Below, one piece after another: positions 55,058 through 64,000 of a stretch of DNA of 64,000 nucleotides. The number at the start of each line of letters is the position of its first letter. The stretch's first letter is position 1. Below the pieces are notes generated by a model. It saw nothing but the letters and a program-made list of their open reading frames with translations. It searched no databases and was not told the origin of the DNA. The position numbers and the translations under genes are program-made. The stretch comes from Diphasiastrum complanatum. Taxonomy: Eukaryota; Streptophyta; Lycopodiopsida; Lycopodiales; Lycopodiaceae. The DNA is taken from the NCBI GenBank assembly GCA_029204225.1, contig CM055103.1, positions 25,752,656-25,816,655 of the forward strand, given 5' to 3'.

Positions 55058-56419
55058 ATGGCTAAAGGAGGACCAATGAACCCACCACCAATTATTGTGA
55101 TAAGATCTCCTCGTATAGACATACCAAAGTACAATGGGTTATCTGATCCCATCAGATTCCTCCAGATCTATTCTGAATCATGTAGAGTTTATGGCGAAGT
55201 ATTTCCACAAGATAAACTTCAGGATTGGTTTTATAACCAAGAGGAAGCAGAACGCACAGATTGGGAAGTGGTTAAAGCCGCTCTCATTACAAGATTTAAG
55301 CCCAGAAAATTTCTAAAAGATCCCTTTCTCTTTTTAAGTAAAATTAAAATGGAAAAGATAGAAGCAGTACAAGATTATATTGAACGAATTAAATACCTTA
55401 GATCTGAGTGTGATCCCGATCTAATCAATGACGATGCTTTGATTATGTGGTTTTTAGCAAGTCTACCTAAACGGATTAGACGCGAGCTAAAACGCCATAC
55501 TGAATATGCTACGATACAAAGCGCTATGGACGATGCAATTCGTGAAGAGAATAAAGATACTGATGATGAACCAAATATTGGAATGTTGCCTTATACCGCA
55601 GGGCAAACCACAACAACATCCACCATCATTGCATCAACAAATATCAATGCTACTGTAGAGAAGATGATCAACGAGTTTGAGAAACTTGGTCAAAATTAGC
55701 AAATTTTGCTGGAAAAAATACAGTCTCAACTCGACGAAAAGCTAAAAGCCTTGGAAGAATTCCATGGTAAAGCAAACAAAGAACCTGAAAAGTTTGCAAA
55801 GACTTTTTCTAGCGGGGAAAATGTCTGGTGTTCAATTTGTGCGGGCAATCACACTATGAATAAATGTCCAACATTGAAACAATGAATGATGAATACTAAC
55901 TGTCATCTGCGTAACTCTACGGGACATGAAACAGACTTTTGCTCATTTAATCCTCGAATTATCCAACAAAGATATGTTAAGCTTCAATATCGAGAACCTA
56001 CTTATTCAAAGGGTCATGACGGAAAGCTTTTCAATTTTGCCCTTGGATTTTCAGAACGACTAGCTCTTCCAACTCCAATGGGACAGAGTGCTCCTCCTGC
56101 TAATATAATGGAACCAAAACCTTATCATGGTAGTCAGCAATGGACCTCTAGCAATGATCACGAGAGTGGTCCTTCAGAGCAGTATGCTATCTATGCTGTC
56201 GTGCAAAAACAGGCAGCTAGACAATGGACCAGAGCGCCACTTGGATGTTTTGCATGCGGAGAAAACCACAGAGTTGCTGAATGTCCAAACAAAGGGAAGT
56301 TTATACCATTCTGTAGAGAATGTGGTTATGGACTCTATTATAAAAAATGTCTTGCAAGTCCCAAACCACCACCGGTTACTGCTCCAGTGAATATGATTAC
56401 AATCAAGAAAAGCCAGTAG
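55058..56419 (+). pseudogene. gag: Gypsy-B gag with zinc knuckles
   Basis: ATG 55058; the N-terminal part is collinear with gypsy-A gag (YNGLSDPIRFLQIYSESC, LITRFKPRKF) but lacks the 11 residues around LFPMALTDA. TAG 55697 stands where gypsy-A has CAG. TGA 55883-55885 is at the same codon as TGA 17640 in gypsy-A. Knuckles: CSICAGNHTMNKC; CHLRNSTGHETDFC (second Cys is Arg); CFACGENHRVAEC; CRECGYGLYYKKC (His changed). About 25 residues before ERLALP are present here and absent from gypsy-A. Confidence 0.9.
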
Positions 56420-57662
56420 TTCAATCTGAAGCAACTGTACCTTTGCTGGTTGTTACCAGAGCTCAGAAACAGAATGAAGTTCTAGTACCTGCTAAATCTG
56501 CACCAGCTATAGATATACCTACTACATCAAGGGGTGTATCTGAATCTCAAAGCAAAAAAGAAAAGATATCAAGATATGAGACAATGGATTAAACAGTTGC
56601 AAGAAGAAGAAGCTCGAGAAGCCGCTAAAGCAGCAGCCAAAGTCCATTCCTCATCTATGCCACAAGCAGATCCAAGAACAAATGTTAATACACAGTTGCA
56701 CCATCATGAAGAGTCCTTCAAGATGACAAAACAAGAAGCACATCAAACAGAATTGATCGTAAATATTCAGTCTAGGAAGATGGATATTACACTGGGAGAA
56801 TTTCTTAAGCTGGTGCCTAAAGCCAAAGGAGCTTTAGCAGAAAGATTGGCTCAAATAAAATCACAAGTCCGTCAGAAGCCATGTAACTATCAAAATAGCT
56901 GGAGTTCAGTTTGTCATTACTTTTGTAGTAATGGACTTACCTGACACACCAAATGTATATCAAATTTTATTGGGATTCTCATGGTTATGATTTGCGCAAG
57001 TGATTCATAACTGGGGCACCGACAAAATTACTTTTGAGAATCGTGAGTGTGCGGTCAAAGTAGATCCAATCACTTGGACTATCAGCCAGTAGTCCAAAGA
57101 GGGGATGATGACTCATCAACAACTGATCATACTTGTGATCGACAAATGAAGACTCTGGGAGTCCATTATGACTCTCAAACTGACACTGTCAATTGGAATC
57201 AAGCTCTTGCAACAATGGATTGTACAACCGGGCTATATGTGTCAACGAGATAATCAATCCAAATTGAGCGAAATTTTTTTACTTGAACGAACTTTGGATA
57301 TGCCGGTCACTTTTCCATTGAATATGATGAACTTAGCTTGGATATCAACTGACCCCAATTCCAAATCTGATTGAAGATTATCTAATACATGTTAGTCATG
57401 CCTTGACTTATGACGGAGATGCATAACTTACAGATGAGTAGAACCTCAATCACATGGATCCTACAAGATTTGGAGTTCGAGATATTCCAGATGAACCGAC
57501 AATAAAACCGCCAAAAGCAGTTATATTGAAGGAAGGAAAAGCTCCAGGACCAATGACAAAGAAACAAGCTAAGCAACATTATAATACGATCCTGAAATGG
57601 GAAAAATCATCTCAAAAATTCAATTCTCAAAATGTACCACCTTTATTAGATAAAGGAAAAGG
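56420..57662 (+). pseudogene. Gypsy-B linker and damaged protease region
   Basis: Collinear with gypsy-A 18090-19590: the block ITLGEFLKLVPKAKGALAER (about 56790-56845), then a deletion that removes the DGGSG active site, then AGVQFVITFVVMDL (about 56900-56945 in a shifted frame), LGVHYDSQTDTVNWNQALAT and FPLNMMNLAWISTDP. It ends in VPPLLDKGKG, where the copia LTR begins. Confidence 0.8.
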
Positions 57663-57663
57663 G

Positions 57664-58456
57664 TGTTGCAGAAGGCCAGATCGTTTCGTGTTCGTCTTCT
57701 CCTTCTCTTTTCACGAACAATTTTCTTTCTTTGAATTTTCTTTTCGTGCGGAAGCCCTTACAGGATCCCAGACACTCGACTACGCATCACAGACATATTT
57801 TATTCTAGCAATCAAGACACACAACACAAGACAAAGAGAGACACAAAAATAGAACGACTATATTGTCAGTTTGGTTTTGGAGCAAGATCGTCAGGGTCTC
57901 GCTCGTTGGCGTATTGACACTCTGCTCTTACGCTATGTTCTGCTCGTTGCAGACTTTCATTCACAGCTATGGTGTCTTTACTTTCTTACTCTATTCGCTA
58001 TGTTTCTCTCTGTCTCTTAGAGATCTCTGTATTCACATATTTCTCTATCGTTATGATCCAGAGAGGATCGTTTATACCTCCACTATGTGGAGTTTACAAG
58101 ATAGATAAATGTCAAATCACATGACTAGTTAACACTAATCCACTAGTTAGTTAGTCTCCGTCGTTGCTACTCGTTTCAGTTGGGCGTGAAGCCCATTGAG
58201 CTGCCAGCTGGTAGCGCGAAAGATTTTTTTTCGTTTGATTCGTAATCTCCCATTTGCTTTCGTTTCTTTTCGTAGTTTTCATTTTGCGTCCCTTTTGCGG
58301 TTTGTGGTCCTGGAGATGTGTTTGCGATTCGCGAATGATTTGCATGTCGTTTGTGCTTCGAGTCAAAGACACATTGACTGTCGCAAATCATTCTCGTTCG
58401 ACCTTCGTGTCTTGTTCGTGCTGCGACAAAGTTGTAGGAGTTCACCATTTCTGACA
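57664..58456 (-). repeat. Ty1/copia LTR (793 bp) of a - strand element
   Basis: The boundaries are TG at 57664 and CA at 58456 on the + strand. The - strand starts TGTCAGAAATGG just after a purine-rich AAGAGGGAG (58457-58466), the expected PPT, placing this as the 3' LTR of the RT/RNase H relic to its right. The other LTR is not found. The sequence left of 57664 is gypsy-B, so the copia element inserted there. Confidence 0.75.
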
Positions 58457-58490
58457 CTCCCTCTTGAACCTTGCAGCTTTGTTCATTCAA

Positions 58491-59340
58491 TCAAATTGCC
58501 TCTTTTTGCTTGGTAAAGAGTGGCTCGTCGAGCGGTTTTGTGAGGAGATCTGCAATCATACTTTCTAATTTTATGAACTGGACCTGGAGCTCTCCTTTCG
58601 AGATCAAATCTCGAATGTAATGGTACTTCAGAGGAATGTGCTTCGTCTTTGAATGGAAGACAGGATCTTGGGATAGATAGATGGCACTCTGGGAGTCCAT
58701 CATCATCGTGCTCGGCACCTCTTGTGGTATCCCGATTGCCTCCAACATCATTCGTAGCCACACTACCTCATTCGCCACTTTCGAGGCTGCGACATACTCA
58801 GCCTTGCAAGAGGATTGAGCTACCAAGGTTTGCTTTTTGCATATCCAGCTCATTGCAGCTCCGCACGCTATTGTACATCCTCTAGTAATGGACTTGCTGT
58901 CATCTTTGCAGCTCGCCCATCTCACATCAATGTAGTGATGCAACTCGAATCCTTTCTCTTCGTTTCTAGCTTTGTAGGTTAATCCAATATTCTGGGTACC
59001 TTTCAGATACTGTAGGATTCGTTTGGCCATTTTCCAATGTGTTAGACCATGATTGGAACAGAATTGGCTCAATGCGTAAACAGAAAGGCCAGATCGAGTC
59101 TGGTACAAATTGTTAAGTACATCAGACTACCAATTAAGTTCTGGTAGGGTATACCTGCCATCTTCTATTCTTCCTCTTCTGTTTTTGGGCAATCTTGTTT
59201 CGTGAGCTTGGCTCCAGCTATCATTGGTGTGGCTTTCTCTTTACAGTCCATCATGTGGTACTGCTTCAGCACTTTTTTGGCATATTTTGACTGACTCAAG
59301 TGCATTTCGCCATTTGTTTGCCACATCACATTTTGTGACA
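58491..59340 (-). pseudogene. Ty1/copia RT end and RNase H
   Basis: From 59340 downwards: MHLSQSKYAKKVLKQYHMMD, KLTKQDCPKTEEEE, IPYQNLIGSLMYLT, then from 59108 SQFCSNHGLTHWKMAKRILQ, GCTIACGAAMSWICKKQTLV, AQSSCKAEYVAASKVANEVVW, DSQSAIYLSQDPVFHSKTKHI and HYIRDLISKGELQVQFI, ending TKPL...TKQKEAI before the PPT. The RNase H part has one long open frame of 205 codons and is relatively well preserved; the RT part is truncated. Confidence 0.93.
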
Positions 59341-59460
59341 ACAAGACATATGATAGCTGACTTTCGACAAACAGATTAATCCAGATACATCATATTGGGA
59401 GATGGATCGCAACATGAAGTGAATGACTTGATGATGTCTTATATGTACCTACACACGATC
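59325..59460 (+). repeat. Shortened copy of the copia protease segment
   Basis: CCACATCACATTTTGTGACAAC and the following sequence repeat 59689-59860, but about 50 bp between GTGAATG and ACTTGATGATG are missing. Confidence 0.85.
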
Positions 59461-59669
59461 TCGTCGGAGAAACAATTGACGTACCTATTACGCACCTTGC
59501 CAAGATCCTTCATGTAGCAGTAGACTGCTATCAAAACCCAAGAAACACGAAGACACTAAGCAAGAAGGAGCCCTCGAACAACTCGTCTTATGTAGAGGAA
59601 CCATAATCCTCAAGGACAGTTGAGGAGAGAGCAAACAATAATGCATCCGCCTACTTACATTCAAGAAAT

Positions 59670-60065
59670 TGTTCTTGATTCGTGTGCCACATCACATTTT
59701 GTGACAACAAGACATATGATAGCTGACTTTTGACAAACAGATTCATACAGATACATCATACCGGGAGATGGATCACAACATCAAGTGAATGGAACTGGCG
59801 CATTATGGCTGCACACCAACGACAGAGATAAAAGACTTGATGATGTCTTATATGTACCTACCTTGCAAAAGGATCATCTATCTATAGCAAGGATAATAGA
59901 TGCTAGGATGCATGTGACGTTCACAGATGAAACATGTAACGTGACTGATGCCAGCACCAGTACTCTCGTCGCACAAGACAAATGCAAGGGCAATCTATAT
60001 CATCTGAAGATATGCCTACCGACAGAGCAAGCTCATCAAACCCATGAATCAAATGACTTCCTATG
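59670..60065 (+). pseudogene. Ty1/copia protease and pre-integrase fragment
   Basis: IVLDSCATSHFVTTRHMIAD is a copia protease active site in which Gly of D-S-G is Cys. DVLYVPTLQKDHLSIARIID and CKGNLYHLKICLP follow, the pre-integrase region, with a stop at 60063. It is on the + strand, opposite to the copia relic to its left, so it belongs to a different insertion. Confidence 0.85.
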
Positions 60066-60506
60066 AGTCATAAAGCTACCATGCTTTGATAGGGAGCTGA
60101 AGAAACTTAAGGTTTCTGCCCACAAGGCATTGTTAGCTTATGAACCGCAAAAATGCAATCTACCGCAATCGCACCACTGATTACACGAATGATGACGACG
60201 AAGACCAGCACCGCGTTTTGCAACAAACCACAAACCACAACCTCGAGCAAACAAATGAAGACGTTCATAGGAAACCACAAGACAACTCCTGCAGACCACG
60301 AGCGATGACCAAAAGCCAACCACAATGACCTCGACTATGGTTGCATAAGCACGACCCTAGAGTCGGCACACTTTACAACTCGTGATCAACCAAGTATCTG
60401 ACACCACGGACGAAGCTGACAGCAAACTAAATGCAAGGACGTGGTAGGTTTAGCAGTTCTTGTAATCATTCACCTACATTAAAGACCACCTCCTTCCTAT
60501 GATCAT

Positions 60507-60543
<37 letters not shown>

Positions 60544-61300
60544 GGATGGATGGGAGCAAGGAAAGAGGGAGAGCATGACAAGTGAGTGAGTGATTTTACA
60601 GACAGACAAGTCTGAATCATTGGATGCTGAATGTGAGGATGAAAAGTCGTTCACTAGTAAGTGGACGAGCTGAATCACTCACAACTCTAAGATTAGACAT
60701 AGAGAGATATAGATAGAAGTATTTGCTAGTAAGCATTCCTCGTCTATTCTATCCGTAAGAGATAGAGTTTCTCTTGTGATAACGCGCTATGCGGTATGCC
60801 AAATAGTGCTCTAGGAATCACTCTGATTGAACATATATATTTTTTATCTCTTGTCTATGACACATAATTCCTGAATGCATTATGTCTATCAAATGTTCCT
60901 CTAAGATCAGCTATTATTTGTTTTATTTGTTATTCCGCACAAAGGCTCATTATAATCAAATCAGCACAAGGTCAGGAACTGATCACTACACCTTAGAAGA
61001 GGAAAGATCTTAATTAGCAGTAATAGCTATAGTTAAGAGTTCTACTCTATCTAGGTACATTATAGATCCGCAAAAGTAGGACATTCCAAATAGCGAGATC
61101 ATGTCTCTACTCTTCTGTTAAAACCTAAGATTCCAACAACTACAGTACCTAGGCGAATGATCTCCTTAGACAAAGGATGAACCTTTGCCATATCTAGAAA
61201 TCTTTCACTGGTTTAGTTCGATCTCTCAGAAACCTTCATCGAGATTTTTATGACCTACACAGTACATGCCTGCAAATTTTTGCCCAGTACTGAGGAGCCA
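60066..61300. other. Spacer, with a (TA)n run
   Basis: No coding block was recognised. A (TA)n tract is at 60504-60543. From about 61200 the sequence resembles the stretch before the gypsy-A extra ORF (CAGAAACCTTC). Confidence 0.45.
60504..60543. repeat. (TA)n microsatellite
   Basis: About 40 bp of AT-alternating sequence. Confidence 0.9.
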
Positions 61301-61337
61301 AACTAGTACATTGTCTAATGGACCCTCCAAATCAGCC

Positions 61338-61345
61338 TATAAAAG
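61338..61345 (+). promoter_or_regulatory. Possible internal TATA box before the gypsy-B extra ORF
   Basis: TATAAAAG lies about 240 bp upstream of the first ATG of the extra ORF relics (61579). It could drive a separate transcript; this rests on the motif only. Confidence 0.3.
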
Positions 61346-61578
61346 GGCAAAATTCGATTTCATTTCTCACTTGTGCTAGCAAAACTCTTGCAAAAAAATT
61401 TTGCGACCAAAACTTTCCAAACTTTCTACACTGCTTTCTGATACACTCTTGTGCCATTTTCTTCAGTTTTTTACTTTTTCTCATCGTGTCTTCTACTGAT
61501 ACCAGTTAGTCTCCGCGATATGTCATCTATCGTGATGTTCCGACCAAGACAGACATCATGATACTCCCTAGCACAAGC

Positions 61579-63030
61579 ATGGTGGCTCAATGGATGAACC
61601 TTGCTAAGCCTTTGCTCACTACAATGGGGTTCTACGAGCGTGCCTTCTCCTGAAGAATTAATATGGAATTCAACGCCATGGCCTTTAGCACCTGGTCCGA
61701 GACCAAGGCCAAGTTCTACATCACCGACCAGACTACTACCCACAAGGTGTGCATAATTGAGGCCGCCCTTGCAACCATAAGAATCACTTCCGAAACTCAG
61801 TCATCACGAACCACAAACATGCAAAGATGACCATAAAGCCATTCATATATATGACCAATGAACACTATTGGATAAATGATGGCTATTTATTAGAATGCAT
61901 CCGCGATCCTATTATGCATGTCGCTGCACAGCTATTGAATAACTTCCTGATGGTTGGCAACCTCAAGAAGGAGCACATCTCCTCTCAAATCCTACATCGC
62001 ATAGTAGAATCCAACTACAAGCTCGAATCCGGACCACTAGAACCCTATAACTACTTCAAGATGGTATTTGGTGAGCTCAAACAGGCCATTAAAAACAATG
62101 CCAAACAACAATTTGTGGCTGGCCCACTTTTGTCCCTCCTTTTTGCCTCCTACCTTGATAATAGGATCCATGGTTTTGTTCCTGACACCGTATTATCCGT
62201 GTATGAAGACACGCCTGCCGAGTCCTCACAACAGGCTTCCAGTTCTCATAGTCACCGTCGTGTGCGCAGCGAAGTCGTCATTCCTGACTCGCCTCCCGCG
62301 TCCCAACGTCGTACTAGGCAAACATCTTCAACTGTGCTACCACTGCTGTAATTCGCACTGAACTATCCATCCCCCAATCCACCGATGCTTCTCTTGCCTC
62401 CGCTTTCTCACAGAGTCAGTTTGTGACCATTGGAACCACCATTCCAATCATAGCTGCCCAAGCCGCCGCACCCCCACAAACTCGAGCAGTCTCACCAAAC
62501 ATCCAGACTTTCATGGACATGTTCGATGATTCCAATAATTTGGGGCCAGATGAAATTTTTGAGATGCCCAAGAGCCCAAGGCCCTTTGATTCCCAATCCC
62601 CTGAAAAAGGATTCGAACAGTTCCATGATAGTTCTACCATTCTTTATTCCTCCTTTCAGATGGATCAGCAAGATCGAGCCGAAGAAGCACCGGATACCAT
62701 CAGGATTGCCCATGTTGTTCAATCACCAAAGCAATTTGATGCCATTGTACCTGACAATTTTGAAGAAAAAGATGTGTTCGAGGAAGAAGATACACAACCA
62801 AAACCTCAAGCCAACCTCACTCAAGCTTCTGGATCAGGATTACCTCCTCCTACTGTTGCTACTGCACCAACCGTGGATTTTGGTGATGCATTGGGTTTAG
62901 TCACTAACCTTACGCGAGTGATCTAGACCATGTTAGATGAAAAGAAAGACATGGACAAATGCATATCCGAACTAGGATCAGAGAATACCCTGACCAGCTA
63001 GAAAGTGATACAATTGAATTGGGAGCTCTT
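61579..63030 (+). pseudogene. Gypsy-B extra ORF (5' part longer than in gypsy-A)
   Basis: In shifted frames it reads MVAQWMNLAKPLLTTMGFYE (61579), then 61827-62351 with TNEHYWINDGYLLECI and FKMVFGELKQAIKNNAKQQF, then 62423-62926 with an acidic stretch and VDFGDALGLVTNLTRVI, which matches gypsy-A 23065-23130. It continues with DEKKDMDKCISELGSENTL and ends at about 63030 in foreign sequence. The first roughly 430 codons have no counterpart in gypsy-A. No signal peptide or membrane span is evident. I do not recognise a known domain. Confidence 0.7.
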
Positions 63031-63221
63031 AGAGGGCAACCTTCCGTCCTTGTGATTTCAAAGAACTCGAGCACTCTGGGGTGCACATTGAAAAATGAAC
63101 CAAAAAAAGGTCTTCTAACCTAAAAGATATAAAAAAAAAAAATTGTAAATTAGTGTTTGTTGTATACAACATATATACAACCTGGCCAAGCCATTTGCAA
63201 AGCTAAGCTCTTTCGAGGTCA

Positions 63222-63432
63222 GTGGTCATTACTCAAGTCCACAACTTTTTGAATGCAATCAACAACCTGCGTAGAGAGACGCAGACTCATCATACTCTAT
63301 ACAGAGAATATCTAATCAAGTGGAATGATCATCTTGTTGAGAATGCCATTTGGGAAAAAGGCAGCGTCCTTCGTAAGATTTTTCTAGACTTTGTCTTAGA
63401 GGACCAAGACGGTTCTTAAGGGGGAGGGAGTG
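63222..63432 (+). pseudogene. Chromovirus chromodomain end, PPT and LTR start
   Basis: YREYLIKWNDHLVENAIWEK, then FVLEDQDGS and a stop at 63417, is a chromodomain-type C-terminus. It is followed by the purine tract AAGGGGGAGGGAG and then TGTTACGAGC at about 63432, a likely LTR start of which only about 100 bp remain. Confidence 0.75.
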
Positions 63433-63539
63433 TTACGAGCACATAACCAGTGCCGAACCCTAGAGAACACAAGAGATCAGATACCACAGTCAGGGACGTG
63501 TCCAGCGTACATGTCCAACATGGCAAGACAATGTGAGTA

Positions 63540-63700
63540 GTGTGCCCCAGCACAGTTCTAAGGATGGAACAAACTCCATGCTTAAATTGTACATCAAGGC
63601 CATTATCCATTAATTCGCCAACACTAAGCAGATTCTTGGTTAACTTAGGAACATAAAGAACATTCTCAAGATTGGTTGTTGTTTCAAATGGATGTGTCAA
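63540..63700 (-). pseudogene. Ty1/copia protease-to-pre-integrase fragment
   Basis: The - strand reads NLENVLYVPKLTKNLLSVGE, LMDNGLDVQFKHGVCSI, the conserved stretch after the copia protease. It is cut on both sides. Confidence 0.85.
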
Positions 63701-63888
63701 ATGCATTTTTAAATGGTCATTTGGAAGAGGGCATATTCATGAAGTTGTCCGAGGGCTTCATCAAGCAAGGTATGGAAGACAAGGTGTGCCATCTCAAGAG
63801 GAGCTTGTATGGTTTGAAACAAGCTTCTAGAACTTGGAACACAAGGCTCAATGCTTTTCTTATCTCTATCTCGTTCAATCTCCCTTAG
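63676..63888 (+). pseudogene. Ty1/copia reverse transcriptase fragment
   Basis: LFQMDVSNAFLNGHLEEGIF, FMKLSEGFI and CHLKRSLYGLKQASRTWNTR are central copia RT blocks. It begins in the tail of the - strand copia piece and ends before the YVDD region. Confidence 0.9.
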
Positions 63889-63892
63889 GCCC

Positions 63893-64000
63893 TCTCTCTC
63901 ATCAGTTGTTTGCTAACGATGTCACCTTGTTCTCTCTCCTTTCTGAGCCCCATGTTCTAGAGCTCCTCCAGATTTTTGTTGAGTTTTGTTATTGCTCTTA
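63893..64000 (+). pseudogene. LINE (non-LTR) reverse transcriptase fragment
   Basis: The frame reads PLSHQLFANDVTLFSLLSEP, then HVLELLQIFVEF. The motif FANDVTLFS matches the LINE RT active site FADDxxLF with one Asp changed to Asn. It runs off the window. Confidence 0.65.

Larger units (their letters stand above)
54946..63030 (+). mobile_element. Gypsy-B: second member of the gypsy-A family, interrupted and internally replaced
   Basis: Gag and the protease region (54970-57662) and the extra ORF (61300-63030) are homologous to gypsy-A. Between them lie a copia LTR, copia RT/RNase H (- strand) and a copia protease fragment (+ strand). RT, RNase H and integrase of gypsy-B itself are missing. 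No flanking LTR pair or target duplication was found. Confidence 0.75.

Noticed and set aside
57857-58520. Several 60-100 codon frames on both strands
   Set aside because: They lie inside the copia LTR, which is non-coding.

Overview
The window is nuclear DNA of a land plant. It has intron-containing host genes with GT-AG splice sites, and most of the rest is plant-type transposons: hAT DNA elements, Ty3/gypsy and Ty1/copia LTR elements, and a scrap of LINE. There are no rRNA, tRNA or CRISPR features and no bacterial-style operons. Long introns and nested, decaying elements point to a large, transposon-rich genome. I cannot fix the lineage from sequence alone; nothing is typical of a compact angiosperm genome, and a fern, lycophyte or gymnosperm is possible (inference).

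Layout. Positions 1-9336 hold the 3' two-thirds of a plastid-type 3-isopropylmalate dehydrogenase gene (+ strand, seven exons visible, all in frame). One of its introns carries a 4.06-kb hAT transposon and another a decayed gypsy fragment. Positions 9800-14050 hold two more hAT relics and a gypsy reverse-transcriptase scrap. A complete but inactivated gypsy element (gypsy-A) lies at 14771-25440, with about 0.76-kb LTRs, a TTAAC target duplication, gag-pol, and a long extra ORF between pol and the 3' LTR. Positions 25446-33500 are AT-rich and nearly featureless, with microsatellites and a copia scrap. Positions 33580-40020 are a pile-up of a chromovirus integrase relic (- strand), a chromovirus lacking its integrase and itself hit by two small hAT-type elements, another hAT relic and another RT scrap.

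The second recognisable host gene, a ZNRD2/SSSCA1 (autoantigen p27) zinc-ribbon gene with four exons, is at 40651-41827 and looks intact. Positions 42070-51500 hold little apart from copia leader, gag-protease and RT pieces. Positions 51518-53021 carry an unrecognised run of open frames on the - strand. Positions 53340-63030 hold a second member of the gypsy-A family (gypsy-B), whose leader and PBS are inverted relative to gag, whose protease is damaged, and whose middle is replaced by copia sequence. It retains the 5' half of the extra ORF that gypsy-A lacks. The right edge is a mosaic of chromodomain, LTR start, copia (-), copia (+) and LINE RT.

How it fits together. Only the two host genes are likely to function in the cell. 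The more novel material is in the mobile DNA: a set of hAT-type elements sharing a terminal motif but carrying different subterminal palindromic words, and a gypsy family with a long third ORF, an AACCTTCG-type repeat in its untranslated regions, and an in-frame TGA in gag shared by both copies.
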